Assembly: GCA_965228435.1 (NCBI GenBank)
Contig: OZ245818.1
Span: 4,898,001-4,962,000 of the forward strand
DNA from: Hoeflea_A sp965228435
GTDB lineage: Bacteria > Pseudomonadota > Alphaproteobacteria > Rhizobiales > Rhizobiaceae
DNA: 64,000 nt
Direction of reading: 5' to 3'
Positions 52,674-61,914 of this stretch are shown piece after piece. Every line of letters starts with the position of its first letter. Within the stretch, counting starts at the first letter, position 1. The notes under the pieces were generated by a model. The model was not told the origin of the DNA, did not search any database, and was given only the letters and a program-made list of their open reading frames with translations. A program made the position numbers and the translations under genes.

Positions 52674-55172
52674 TCACGCGCCTCCCGTCGTTTCGACCCG
52701 CAGCGTGCCGCGCGACGGCCGGTCGGGATCATTCTGCAGCCGGATGATCTGGCCTGGACCGACCTCGATCTCCGGCTGTGTGAAGGGGTGCCAGCCGGGA
52801 CGCCGGCGCCGGCGGATGGTCAGCTCCTCGACCGCACGCACGCCCGCGACGCACTGGATCGCGGCTTCCAACGCGGAGCGCGACAGCGGCTGGCCGAAGG
52901 TGAAGTTGGACGGATCGAAGAAACCCGGGGCCGTCAGGGCATCCGTCACCCGTTCCGCCACGTCGCCGGGATAGGCGTCCGGCTTGACGCAAACGCTGAC
53001 CACCAGGTCGATATCGATGTAATCGGCCGGCAGGATGCGGGCGTCGCGGGTGGCCTGGCGGATGCAGTCGACCTCGCGGGCCAGCTCGCGGTCCTGTTCT
53101 TCAGTCGTGGCGAACCCGTTGAGCGGGTCGGCGGAAACAAAGTCGGTCGGCCAGGAGCCGGTGTGGCGGGTTACCGAATTGGCCCGTTGCACCCAGTCCA
53201 TGCGCTGGATGATTTCGCTGTAGTCCTCGGGCCGCACGGCGCGGCGCGGACGGGCCCGGTAGGCTTCGGGCGCGCGCACGCGGATCGACGCGGCGCTCTC
53301 TTCGTCACGACCGTTTTCGATCGGTAGTGGGTTTTCGACCGCCGACGCGAAATCGAGGCCCGGTGTGCCGCTTCCCGTCGGGTCGGCTACGATCGAAACC
53401 GCGCCGGCGGGCAGGTTGGCCTGGCTGCCGGGGCCAGTGTCGTAGGTAACCTGCACCACGTCGCCGGTTTCCGGACCGCGGCCGAAACCGCCACCGCCGA
53501 AGCGCACCGTCCAGCCGCTGTTGGATGCATAGTCGAGATGGTTGAACTCGCCGAAGGGCAGACGCCATTTTTGCACCTCGCGCCAGGTGCCTTCCTCCAT
53601 CGTAAAGGCGAAGTCGTTGGCGTCCGAAGCGATCAGGTCGGGGAAATAGACCCAGCCGGGTGCGGCTGGATCGACGGTCAGCGTGTCCGGCAAGAGCTGC
53701 TCGACGCGCAGCCGCGGGGCGACGGGGCCATCCCAGCCGAGATTGGCCGTCTCTGCCGCGATCAGGCCGCAGCGCAGGATGCGGCCGCGGCTGTCGGTGC
53801 TAGGATCGAAGGGCGCCTCGCGCTCGACCATGCGCGGCAGTGCCAGGAGCGCATCGATCTGCGCTTCGTTGAGTGCCGCATGGCGGGCCCTTATGGCGTC
53901 ATCGGAACCGACCCGGAACTGTTCGACAGTTTCGGCGCCGGCCACGGCGGCAACGACGTTGAGATCGGCAAACAGCGTGTCGGTCGGCGCGGCGAAGGGC
54001 AGGGGCTCCAGCCAGCGGATGCGGGTGATTTCGGTCGGTCCGCCACCGCTCTGGATCAGTGGGTCGGTGGTTCGTTCCACTTCAGCGACGGTGACGATCG
54101 CCGCCTGGCGCTGCGCCGAGGTGTCGGTCGGTTCGTTCATGATCGCCATGCGCCGTCCGACCCAGAATTCTTCCGGCGTCAGCGGGCTGAGCGGATCGAT
54201 CTGCGCAATGGTCGGTGCGTTGGTGGCGAGAAAGGCCTCCGTCGCACCAATCTCCAGGCACGGCTCGTCCGGGTCGGGCGTATGGAAGGGCAGTCGGTTC
54301 CAGGATTCGTGCAGCCACAGGTCAGTGACGAGCTTGAACGGCACGCTGGCGACGCCGGTAACCACCGCCCAGACATGGCGGCCGGCCTCGGCCACCTGTC
54401 CGCCCTCACCGGAACGCACGGTGACGACCAGCTCGGTCGTGGCGGCCTGGCCGGGATCGGGTACGTAATCCACCAGGGCGGCGAGCGCCGAGCGGCTGCG
54501 CCGCTGGGTGGCGGTTTCCAGATGCGCCTCGCGGGCGTTGCGATCCTGGACATAGGCCAGTTCGTCGCCGACATGGGCCAGCACCTCGGCCAGCATGACA
54601 GCATGGTCGGCCTCCAGCTGTTCGCGCCAGTCGGGATATTTCTGGCCGGCGAAATCGAGCAGCGCGCGGCGATAGGAATGGAAGTCCCGTGCCAGGTAGT
54701 CGATCGGCGCCGTTGCCAGTTCATCCGGCGGGCAATCCGGCTCGTCGTCGCAATCGAAATCACTGGGACAGCCCTGCTTGAAGGAGAAGGTGACGCCGTT
54801 GAAGAAGCGGTCGATGCGCGGTTCGTCGATGGTCAGCGTGTGGGGCGAGAAGCCGCCCGCTTCGGCGACCTCGACTTCGAGCACGGTGCGCAAGCCCGCG
54901 ACGCCGGCAAGCCGATGCCAGTCGGCGCGTTCGACTTCGGACGCCTCGCCGCTCTCCTGCGAGACGATTTCGACCGTTAAGCCGGAGGCAATGGTGTCGC
55001 CATCATTGACCAGCGATGCCGGCGGGGCGAGCGGCGGCTGCATGTCGACCGGATCGACGATGAAAAAGACCCGCAACACGGTCTGCACGTCCGGGTCGAC
55101 GACCTGGATGAAATCGATGCCGGTGAGCGCCAGCGGCACCTGAGCGCAGAGCAGGGACTTGCGGTCTGGCAT
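52674..55172 (-). CDS. eCIS baseplate wedge protein, baseplate-J-like
   Basis: 832 residues, second putative baseplate protein. DYLARDFHSYRRALLDFAGQKYPDW and LAEVLAHVGDELAYVQDRNAREAHLETA are the N-terminal signature shared with the neighbouring gene. The J-like region is RRAVRPEDYSEIIQRMDWVQRA and the end has a two-helix FDPSNFTFGQPLSRSALEAAIQ segment. Two large J-type genes in tandem is the normal eCIS plan (Afp11 and Afp12). It shares its first base with the gp25 gene stop. Confidence 0.86.
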   Translation of the reverse strand: MPDRKSLLCAQVPLALTGIDFIQVVDPDVQTVLRVFFIVDPVDMQPPLAPPASLVNDGDTIASGLTVEIVSQESGEASEVERADWHRLAGVAGLRTVLEVEVAEAGGFSPHTLTIDEPRIDRFFNGVTFSFKQGCPSDFDCDDEPDCPPDELATAPIDYLARDFHSYRRALLDFAGQKYPDWREQLEADHAVMLAEVLAHVGDELAYVQDRNAREAHLETATQRRSRSALAALVDYVPDPGQAATTELVVTVRSGEGGQVAEAGRHVWAVVTGVASVPFKLVTDLWLHESWNRLPFHTPDPDEPCLEIGATEAFLATNAPTIAQIDPLSPLTPEEFWVGRRMAIMNEPTDTSAQRQAAIVTVAEVERTTDPLIQSGGGPTEITRIRWLEPLPFAAPTDTLFADLNVVAAVAGAETVEQFRVGSDDAIRARHAALNEAQIDALLALPRMVEREAPFDPSTDSRGRILRCGLIAAETANLGWDGPVAPRLRVEQLLPDTLTVDPAAPGWVYFPDLIASDANDFAFTMEEGTWREVQKWRLPFGEFNHLDYASNSGWTVRFGGGGFGRGPETGDVVQVTYDTGPGSQANLPAGAVSIVADPTGSGTPGLDFASAVENPLPIENGRDEESAASIRVRAPEAYRARPRRAVRPEDYSEIIQRMDWVQRANSVTRHTGSWPTDFVSADPLNGFATTEEQDRELAREVDCIRQATRDARILPADYIDIDLVVSVCVKPDAYPGDVAERVTDALTAPGFFDPSNFTFGQPLSRSALEAAIQCVAGVRAVEELTIRRRRRPGWHPFTQPEIEVGPGQIIRLQNDPDRPSRGTLRVETTGGA

Positions 55173-55552
55173 CAGAAGGTCACCTCCTCATTGAGGATGG
55201 CGGAGGTGCCGGTCTGCAGGATGCGATAGCGAATGGTGATGGCCATGGTGCTTTCGACCGCGTTGACGGCGACTTCCTCGACCTTGATCACCCGGTCGAG
55301 CCAGCGGGTCAGCGCTTCGAAGATCAGCGTCTGGGCGAGTGACGCGGCGCCGGCGCCGTTGGGCGCGAAGACCAGCTGGCGCACGCCGGCGCCGAAATCA
55401 GGACGGCAAACCCGCTCGCCGCGCGCCGTCAGCAGCACCTGGCGGATCAACTGGCGCACATAGGCCTCGTAATCGCGCTCCTCCACCGCCCGGCCGGCAT
55501 TGCGGTCGATGGCAAAGGGGAATCGCAGTCTGCGGTCCAGTTCGCTAACCAC
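55172..55552 (-). CDS. Gp25-like baseplate protein (Afp9 type)
   Basis: 126 residues of the GpW/gp25 family: RRLRFPFAIDRNAG, VRQLIRQVLLTARGERVCRPDFGAGVRQLVF and NEEVTF. The RxxPDFG block is the signature of gp25-type wedge proteins, which nucleate sheath assembly at the baseplate. Neighbouring genes agree. Confidence 0.92.
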   Translation of the reverse strand: MVSELDRRLRFPFAIDRNAGRAVEERDYEAYVRQLIRQVLLTARGERVCRPDFGAGVRQLVFAPNGAGAASLAQTLIFEALTRWLDRVIKVEEVAVNAVESTMAITIRYRILQTGTSAILNEEVTF

Positions 55553-55561
55553 CTTGCTCTC

Positions 55562-55873
55562 CTACAAAGCCGCGACCCGGGGGTCGGGCGAAACAAGCCG
55601 CATCGGTCCGGTCGGCACCGAGGCGGGCGGCGGACCGATGCTGATGCCGGCCGATGCCGTGTTGATCGCCGGCATGCCGCCGATCAGCACGCGGGTGGTG
55701 CCGACGGCCCAGGTGCCGGTCACGGACGGGCCACCGAATTGCGGCACCTCCGCCAGCACGCTGATGGCGAAGCTTGCCGTGTTGACGCGGAAGTTGACCG
55801 GCACCCGCGACACGGCGATCGATCCGTCGCCGCCCTGCAGGCCGGGGGTCAGTGCCATCACGTTTCCGCTCAT
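55562..55873 (-). CDS. Small PAAR-like protein, probable spike tip
   Basis: 103 residues, Gly/Pro/Ser-rich, with TTRVLIGGMPAINTASAGIS resembling the metal-binding beta-turn repeats of PAAR-type tip proteins. In eCIS loci the tip gene lies between the gpV-like spike and gp25 genes, which is where this lies. His/Cys metal ligands of classic PAAR proteins are not evident, so the assignment rests on position and size. Confidence 0.6.
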   Translation of the reverse strand: MSGNVMALTPGLQGGDGSIAVSRVPVNFRVNTASFAISVLAEVPQFGGPSVTGTWAVGTTRVLIGGMPAINTASAGISIGPPPASVPTGPMRLVSPDPRVAAL

Positions 55874-55885
55874 CTCGGTCTCCTC

Positions 55886-56419
55886 TCAAAGCACTTTCAG
55901 GGCACCGCCCATGGCGTCGAAACCGGCGGCCGACAGGTCCGCGGTGCCACCATTGGCCGACTGGCTGATCTGCGGCGCCTCCAGCTTGATTTCCTGGCTG
56001 CTCATGCTGATCTTGGCGCCGCCCGACGTCTCGATGTCGACCGAGCCGGACTGGCCATCGACGCGGATGGTCACACCGTCGGTCTTGAAAAAGGCGATGT
56101 GCGGCTCGGCGTCGCCGGTCGGGATCTGCCCGTCGGTCCAGAAGCAGCCGGTCCAGATCGGATAGTCGGTATCGCCGCCCTCGAACTCGACCCAGACCTT
56201 GGCGCCGACCGGCGGCAGGGCGAAGAAGCCGACCTGGTCGCCGGCGTAAGGGACGCAGGGCATGGCCCAGAGCTCCGTGTCGCCCATCACCGATGTCGCC
56301 TTGACGAGCAGACGCCCGCGACTGGTCGGGTCGGCATTGTCGACGACCTCGCCGCGATACTTGCCGAAGTAACGGCCGGCGATCGCTCCAATGGCGGCTT
56401 CGAGATCCGGATCGGGCAT
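55886..56419 (-). CDS. Spike protein with gpV/gp5 OB-fold (VgrG C-terminal-like)
   Basis: 177 residues. YFGKYRGEVVDNADPTSRGR, WAMPCVPYAGDQVGFFALPP and GAKVWVEFEGGDTDYPIWTG are the gp5/gpV OB-fold signature; the tail GSVDIETSGGAKISM forms the beta-helical needle. Its ATG overlaps the stop of the gpD-like gene (TAATG). Together with that gene it makes the equivalent of a single VgrG/Afp8, here split in two. Confidence 0.88.
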   Translation of the reverse strand: MPDPDLEAAIGAIAGRYFGKYRGEVVDNADPTSRGRLLVKATSVMGDTELWAMPCVPYAGDQVGFFALPPVGAKVWVEFEGGDTDYPIWTGCFWTDGQIPTGDAEPHIAFFKTDGVTIRVDGQSGSVDIETSGGAKISMSSQEIKLEAPQISQSANGGTADLSAAGFDAMGGALKVL

Positions 56420-57570
56420 TACGACGTTTCCTTCAGGCCGTTGGCGCGGATGGTAAAATCCATCAGGTGTTCGATGGCGTTGATGACGTGCAGCGACTGG
56501 GTCACCTGGTAGGGGCCCTCGAGCTGCGGACCGGCAAAGGCGACGCCGACGATGGCGTGCGGCAGCAGGATGGCGCCGAACTGGTCGAGCGTGGCCGAGC
56601 ATTTGACCTCGACGAACCAGGCGGCTTCGGTCACCGCCGCTTCCTGAGCCAGCCGCTGCTCGATCGGATCGCCGCTGGTGCTGGCGAGCACGCTGCGCTC
56701 GATCGCCGAGACCGAGGCGAGGTCGTTGCGCCCCGGGTCGAGTGGGTCGGCAGCAGGCTCGGAGTCGGTGGCCGTCATGTCGCCGGCCGTCAGGTTCATG
56801 GCAAAACCCTTGGCGGCATGCGGCCGCTCGTAGTCGACCGTCACCTCGAAACGGGTGACGTTGGCGCATTCGGTGGGCGGCGGGCTGACCCGGATTTCCC
56901 GTTCGACCGTCGGCACCAGAACCGGCGGAACCGGAACCGGCGAGGCTGATCCGCGTGGCGGCGAAGGCTGCAGTTTGCCGGATTCCTCGAGCGACAGCCC
57001 GCCGGTGAGAGGATCGGTGGCGCCGACCTTGTATTCGATCCAGAGCTCGAAATTGTTCTTTTCGGCAATGCTCTCCAGGAACTTCAGGTCGGAGCCGCGT
57101 TGGGTGAGCTTGTTGTCGCTGGAATTGTAGACCCGCTCGGTGTCCTCGACCTCCGGTGTGAAACTGTAGCCTTCGAGGATCTGCCTGGCCGTATCGGACG
57201 CGTGTCCCTCATAGGCGGCCTGGATCTCGACCCGGTCCATTTCGACCCGCCGGTCTTCGCCATGGACTTCGTGCCAGTTGCCGGTGCCGCCAGTGGTCGC
57301 GGCGGAGCGCACCCGGGTGATCGGGCCATAGATCAGGCATTCCGTCTCGCCATCGGACTCGACGAAAATGCCGATGACGGTGCCGGCCTGGAGCTGCGGA
57401 TGGCGGGCGACAGCGGGTTCCTCTTCGCAGATATCATCTTCGAAGCGCAGGGCGAAACGGGCGGTTTTGCTCAGCTCGTGCTCCACCCGCGCCTCGACCA
57501 GCCGCTGCATCGCCGCATCGTCGAGTGCGTCGAGACCGTCGCCAGCCGTGATGGTCGCGCCGAAACCCAT
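56419..57570 (-). CDS. Hub protein, gpD/VgrG N-terminal-like
   Basis: 383 residues related to phage late-control protein D, which forms the tail hub. Typical pieces are VEHELSKTARFALRFEDDI, EIQAAYEGHASDTARQIL and SDLKFLESIAEKNNFELWIEY. A Pro/Val linker near 210-230 is lineage-specific. It is 4 bases downstream of the LysM gene and overlaps the spike gene. The product likely threads the tube onto the spike. Confidence 0.85.
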   Translation of the reverse strand: MGFGATITAGDGLDALDDAAMQRLVEARVEHELSKTARFALRFEDDICEEEPAVARHPQLQAGTVIGIFVESDGETECLIYGPITRVRSAATTGGTGNWHEVHGEDRRVEMDRVEIQAAYEGHASDTARQILEGYSFTPEVEDTERVYNSSDNKLTQRGSDLKFLESIAEKNNFELWIEYKVGATDPLTGGLSLEESGKLQPSPPRGSASPVPVPPVLVPTVEREIRVSPPPTECANVTRFEVTVDYERPHAAKGFAMNLTAGDMTATDSEPAADPLDPGRNDLASVSAIERSVLASTSGDPIEQRLAQEAAVTEAAWFVEVKCSATLDQFGAILLPHAIVGVAFAGPQLEGPYQVTQSLHVINAIEHLMDFTIRANGLKETS

Positions 57571-57574
57571 ACCG

Positions 57575-57856
57575 TCAGCCCTTCTGCGGAATCTTGATCA
57601 GCGGATTGTCGGCGATCGCCTCCGCGGACATGGCGTCGTTGGCCTCTGCGATTTCCCAGAATCCAGCCGGATCGTCGAGATAACGGGCCGATAGATGGTC
57701 CAGCCGTTGGCCTTCGCGCCGCTTGTGCAGGCCCAATTCGAACTTGCGCGGCGGCAGTGCCGGAGTCAGACAGGAGACGCGGCGGCCTGTCAGGTCGTCG
57801 GCCTGGACGATCTTCGCATGGCGCACGTAGCGGCTTTTGCGGTCAAAGACGGCCAT
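57575..57856 (-). CDS. LysM-like small baseplate protein (Afp7/gpX type)
   Basis: 93 residues with one LysM-like module, EGQRLDHLSARYLDDPAGFWEIAEAND, preceded by a basic N-terminus. In tails, such proteins (gpX, gp53, Afp7) clamp hub and tube rather than bind cell walls. Gap of 15 bases to the upstream gene. Confidence 0.82.
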   Translation of the reverse strand: MAVFDRKSRYVRHAKIVQADDLTGRRVSCLTPALPPRKFELGLHKRREGQRLDHLSARYLDDPAGFWEIAEANDAMSAEAIADNPLIKIPQKG

Positions 57857-57871
57857 GGCGTGATTGCCTCC

Positions 57872-58570
57872 TCATATCGGCAGCTTTCCGACGGCGCCGA
57901 TGGCAACGCTCGCCAGATTGGCGATTGCCAGGGCGTCGTCCTGCAGCATGGTGAAGTTGTAGGCGGCGACGGCGATATCGTTTGCCGGAGAACTCTTGCA
58001 CTTGAACATTTCCGGCGTGAGCACCGTCATCTCCAGCGAGACGTTCGCCATCACCGGATAGAGCAATGGCGACATTTCTTTCATCTCGACATTGAAGGTG
58101 GTGATGCGGATCGGCAGGATGATGCCGGGTCCAAGCATGAGCAGCGTCACCGGAACTTCCGGCCGCGCGGCCTGGGCCGCGGGATTGCCGGCCAGCGCCT
58201 GGGCGCTGGCGATCAGGTCGCCGAACAGGCCTTCCGACGCTTCGATCAGTTTGCGCAGGGCGGCGATACGTGGTGCAACGCCGGCGGCAACCGCCAGCGG
58301 GTCGCCCTTTTCCAGGTCGTCGGTCGCATCGAACTCGATTTCCATGGAAAAGGTCTCAGCCGGCCGAAACGGCTCGACCATCGGCGCCTGGGCCGTGCGG
58401 TTGGCGGAATCGCCTTCCATCTGTTGCGACGGCGTCAGCTTGCGGCTGATCCCAACCGGGTTGTACTGGAACGGAATGATGTTCGGGAGGATGATGTTGA
58501 AATCCTCCGTGAGCTGGATAAAGGCGCCGCGGGTGAGAACGGCCGAACCGGGAAAACCTGGTAACGACAT
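57872..58570 (-). CDS. CIS tube/hub adaptor-like protein
   Basis: 232 residues with IIPFQYNPVGISRKLTPSQQ, PAETFSMEIEFDATDD, GVAPRIAALRKLIEA and LPIRITTFNVEMKEM. This strand pattern (FQYNP, FSMEIEFDA, LPIRI) is that of CIS tube-like adaptor proteins encoded before LysM genes in eCIS loci. Its ATG overlaps the ATPase stop (TGATG). Exact homologue in the Afp numbering is uncertain. Confidence 0.68.
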   Translation of the reverse strand: MSLPGFPGSAVLTRGAFIQLTEDFNIILPNIIPFQYNPVGISRKLTPSQQMEGDSANRTAQAPMVEPFRPAETFSMEIEFDATDDLEKGDPLAVAAGVAPRIAALRKLIEASEGLFGDLIASAQALAGNPAAQAARPEVPVTLLMLGPGIILPIRITTFNVEMKEMSPLLYPVMANVSLEMTVLTPEMFKCKSSPANDIAVAAYNFTMLQDDALAIANLASVAIGAVGKLPI

Positions 58571-60540
58571 CAGCGTGTCCTCCGGGGCGGTTTGGGCTGT
58601 GCGGCCGGAACGGTGCGCCCTTCCTTGGCGAATTCACGTTTCAGTGCTCCTTCCAGGTCGGCGGCAGCGATGGCGCGATCTTCACCGATGGCGGCGTATC
58701 TGGCGGTCAGCACGGCGCTCTTGATCTGCGCCGGTGAGCTCTCGTGGGTTTGCGCCAGGTCCTCGACCACCGGCGACAATGCTGCCGTGTCGGCACCGGC
58801 GGTTGCCAGCAGTTTCAGCCAAAGATCGCGGCGCTCGACCGGGCCCGGCATGGGAAACTCGACAATGTGGCGCAGGCGGCGGATGAACGCCGGATCGATT
58901 GCCGAGCGCCGGTTGGTCGACAGGAACACCATGCCGGCATGTTCCTCCAGCAACTGCAGCAAGTGGTTGGTATCGGCATTGGCATAGCGGTCGCTGGCAT
59001 CGGCGCCGTCGGAGCGGCGGGCGAAATAGGCGTCGGCCTCGTCGAAGAGCAGAGCCGCGCCCGAGGCACGGGCCTCCTGGAATGCGGCGGAGAGGTTCTT
59101 CGCCGTTTCGCCGACATATTTGCTGGAGATGGCGGCCAGATCGATGATCAGCAGTGGAACGCAGAGTTCGCGGGCGACGATCTGGGCGGCCATGGATTTG
59201 CCGACGCCGGGCGGACCGCTGAAAAGGGCCGACTGCGCCGCCGTGCCCGAAAACAGGCGCGCAGCTTCCGGGTCCGCGAGCAGGTCGTCGCGATGACGCG
59301 CCTCGAAAGCGATCGCCTTGAGGCCCTGGATCACCGACTCCGGCGCGACAAGGTCGTCCCAACGATAGGCCGGCTCGACGGCGCGGCCGGAACCGCTCAG
59401 CCGTGCGCGGGCGCGAGCGCGCAGATGGGCACCGGCGTCCTCGGCGCTCTGCGGTGCGGTGCGGGCGACCTCGATGAGGTCGCCCAGGGGGATGCCGGGC
59501 ATGGCGGCGACCGTGCCGGCATCGCGCGCCGCCCCCGGCGCATGCGTCTTCCAAAGGTGCCGACGCGTCTCGGTGGACGGCTCGGGCAGCGCGACGCGCA
59601 GTTCGGCGCAGTCGCGGCGTTGCGGGATGGTCGTTCGCGGCGGCCGGATGAAAAACTGCAGCGGCGCATCGGGAATGCCCTCGGGCCAGAAAGCCACGTC
59701 GCCGCGCCAGATGATGGCAGCATCGGCGAACAGGGCGAAGCGCTGGATGCGCAGGAATGAATCGAGCCATTGCGCGGCCGGAATCAGCGGCGCGCTGACA
59801 ATGAGCGCCTCGCGCCCGAGAGCGGCGCTGACATTGCCGGCAAAGTTGGCCCGGCCGGTGCTGTCGCGTCCTTCGACGACGATCGAGACCGGATTGGCGC
59901 GGCCAAGGATCGCGCTGGCCTGGGCGGCGGTCGCCTCGACCGGCCACTCGGGCAGGGCGTCGAGCGGAGCCGAGCGGTGGACCGCAAAGACCAGATTGCG
60001 GTCGAAGGCCAGATGGCCGGAAAGCCAGTCGACAACCACCGGATCGGCCTTGAAAACAGGCGGCTGGCCGCCCGGCTGCTCCTGCAGCTGCGCGAGTTGC
60101 CAAGTGCCGGCGCGGGCATTGGAGCGCCAGATCGGCCGAGCCGGATGGCCGAACAGCCGGGCCGCCAGGGCAGCGGTCGGCAGGAACTGTCCGGGCGAGC
60201 CCTGGGCGCGGGCAACCAATGGTCCGAGCGCCGGCTCGACGGCGACGGCAACCGACAGGGACAGCAGATCGGCTTCGCCCGCCGGGATCTGGAACAGTTC
60301 GGTCAGCCGGCGCCACGCGGCGCCTTCGGCGCCGGCCAACCGGTCTTCGATATCGGAGGCGTCAGCGCCGTAGGTCGTTGCCCGCCACTGTCTCTCAGCC
60401 AGCGGGTCGTCCTGCGGGCCGGCCACCGTGTCGAGCCAGGCGATGCGGGCTTCCAGCCGGCGCCGGGCCCGCACGGCCAGAAGTTCTGCTGCGCTTTGCA
60501 GGATGTGCGGCTGGGTGACGTGTTTGGCGGTCGTCGTCAT
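58570..60540 (-). CDS. AAA+ ATPase of the eCIS (Afp15-like)
   Basis: 656-residue ATPase. Walker A GPPGVGKS (442-449), Walker B ALLFDEAD (496-503), sensor 1 VFLSTNR and an arginine-finger region RRLRHIVEFPMPGPVER. The first ~380 residues are a lineage-specific N-terminal domain. Such ATPases are encoded in nearly all eCIS loci and are thought to act in assembly, loading or disassembly. I start at the ATG at 60540, which overlaps the stop of the DUF4255 gene (ATGA), rather than at 60582. Confidence 0.92.
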   Translation of the reverse strand: MTTTAKHVTQPHILQSAAELLAVRARRRLEARIAWLDTVAGPQDDPLAERQWRATTYGADASDIEDRLAGAEGAAWRRLTELFQIPAGEADLLSLSVAVAVEPALGPLVARAQGSPGQFLPTAALAARLFGHPARPIWRSNARAGTWQLAQLQEQPGGQPPVFKADPVVVDWLSGHLAFDRNLVFAVHRSAPLDALPEWPVEATAAQASAILGRANPVSIVVEGRDSTGRANFAGNVSAALGREALIVSAPLIPAAQWLDSFLRIQRFALFADAAIIWRGDVAFWPEGIPDAPLQFFIRPPRTTIPQRRDCAELRVALPEPSTETRRHLWKTHAPGAARDAGTVAAMPGIPLGDLIEVARTAPQSAEDAGAHLRARARARLSGSGRAVEPAYRWDDLVAPESVIQGLKAIAFEARHRDDLLADPEAARLFSGTAAQSALFSGPPGVGKSMAAQIVARELCVPLLIIDLAAISSKYVGETAKNLSAAFQEARASGAALLFDEADAYFARRSDGADASDRYANADTNHLLQLLEEHAGMVFLSTNRRSAIDPAFIRRLRHIVEFPMPGPVERRDLWLKLLATAGADTAALSPVVEDLAQTHESSPAQIKSAVLTARYAAIGEDRAIAAADLEGALKREFAKEGRTVPAAQPKPPRRTR

Positions 60541-61910
60541 GTCTGCACCCAGAATGGCTGGCTTTCTGCCCCGTTTACCCACAGCCGGACGTGGTGGAAA
60601 CCCGGCACGGTGGCGTCGAACAGCGGATGGAATTCGAGACCGGTCGGCACCGGTAGGAACAGGCCGGCATCGTCGGCGGCGATGCCGGAGAAGGCGCCGG
60701 TCAGGTCGTAGACCGTGCCGCCGATCGACAGGGCATAGTCGAGGGCTGGGTCGTCGAGGGTGAATTCGGGTGTCAGCTCCAGCACCATGCGGCCGTTGCC
60801 GCCCGGCGGGGTGACGTTGGCGACATGGGCGCCGAGCGAGACGTTGAGGCGGTTGCTCTCGGAGTCGGTGACGCGCGTCGTGCCGCCAGGTCCCGGCATC
60901 TCCTGGCGTACGCGCAGGCTCACCTGGTAATTGCCGGGCAGGATGTCGACCAGGCGAACGCCGCCGGCCTGGCTGACCCGCAATGTGGGGCGGAAATTGA
61001 AGCTGGCGGTTTCACCCACCACGGTCGGCGCCCAATCCGGGTTGAGCGCGCTGTCGATCTCGGCCGACTCAAGCGTCGGATCGAGTGCGATCCAGTCGGT
61101 ATTGCGCAGCACGATACGGGTGTCGGGCGGGGTGCCCATGGCGGAACCGGCGATCCGGATTTCGGCGGGCGAAGGGACAAGATCGGGGGCGAAGCTGGCG
61201 CGCGCCGGATCGGCGGTGACCGTTTGCGGACCGAGACCGGTCGCCGGCGGCGGCGTGAACATGATCTGCGAGGTGGCGCGGGTGAGCACCGGCGGTCCGC
61301 CGACTTCGACGAACAGGCCGACATCGTAGACCGTTCCCGAAACGCTTTCCGCGGCCTCCGGTTCGAGGAACAGGGTACGGACCTCGTAATAGGCGGCGAG
61401 CCGCACGGTGGCGCTGCTTTCGGCCGACCAGAAGTTAATCGCGTCCTCCGGCGTGATCGGCCGCTGGATGATGTCGAGCCGTGATTGCGTGCCGACCAGC
61501 GCCGGCGGCAGCACCGGCTCGGGCAAGACGCCGCCACGGTCGAAGGTCACGCTGTCGTCGATGCGCGGAAAGTCATGCATCGTCTTCATGGCAAGGCCCA
61601 TCAGGTGATGCTGGGTCTCGGCATCGAAGATCTGGTTGACCTCGTGGTGGGCCGTCAGGATGTAGAACAGGTTGAGCGCCAGCGGATTGGTGGCGATCGG
61701 CGCATCGGCGGCGGGCCCCGGGCGGTTGCGGGTCGCCGGATCTTCAACCACGTGGAAAAGATGCAGGTTGATGGTGTCGGAGCCGCTGACGCTCTCCGGT
61801 GGCATGACGGTGATGTTGAGCGCCGGCACCGTGCCGCGAAGGCGTTCAACATTGAAGCGCAGCAGCCGCGTCAGCGTCTGGGTTGCTGAGAAGAGGTCGG
61901 ACGACAGCAT
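60537..61910 (-). CDS. DUF4255 / Pvc16-type tail terminator-like protein
   Basis: 457 residues. The first ~180 are a DUF4255 (Pvc16 N-terminal) domain: MLSSDLFSATQTLTRLLRF, INLHLFHVVEDPATRNRPG, ALNLFYILTAHHEVNQI. Afp16/Pvc16 caps the tube and sets its length. The C-terminal half adds Ig-like strands (PAEIRIAGSAMG, GVRLVDILPGNYQVSLRV), which is usual in the longer members. Gap of 4 bases from the upstream gene. Confidence 0.88.
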   Translation of the reverse strand: MLSSDLFSATQTLTRLLRFNVERLRGTVPALNITVMPPESVSGSDTINLHLFHVVEDPATRNRPGPAADAPIATNPLALNLFYILTAHHEVNQIFDAETQHHLMGLAMKTMHDFPRIDDSVTFDRGGVLPEPVLPPALVGTQSRLDIIQRPITPEDAINFWSAESSATVRLAAYYEVRTLFLEPEAAESVSGTVYDVGLFVEVGGPPVLTRATSQIMFTPPPATGLGPQTVTADPARASFAPDLVPSPAEIRIAGSAMGTPPDTRIVLRNTDWIALDPTLESAEIDSALNPDWAPTVVGETASFNFRPTLRVSQAGGVRLVDILPGNYQVSLRVRQEMPGPGGTTRVTDSESNRLNVSLGAHVANVTPPGGNGRMVLELTPEFTLDDPALDYALSIGGTVYDLTGAFSGIAADDAGLFLPVPTGLEFHPLFDATVPGFHHVRLWVNGAESQPFWVQT

Positions 61911-61914
61911 CGCT

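Noticed and set aside
57575..57856. Cell-wall-binding role for the LysM protein
   Set aside because: In contractile tails, LysM-type small proteins are structural clamps at the hub; nothing here argues otherwise.
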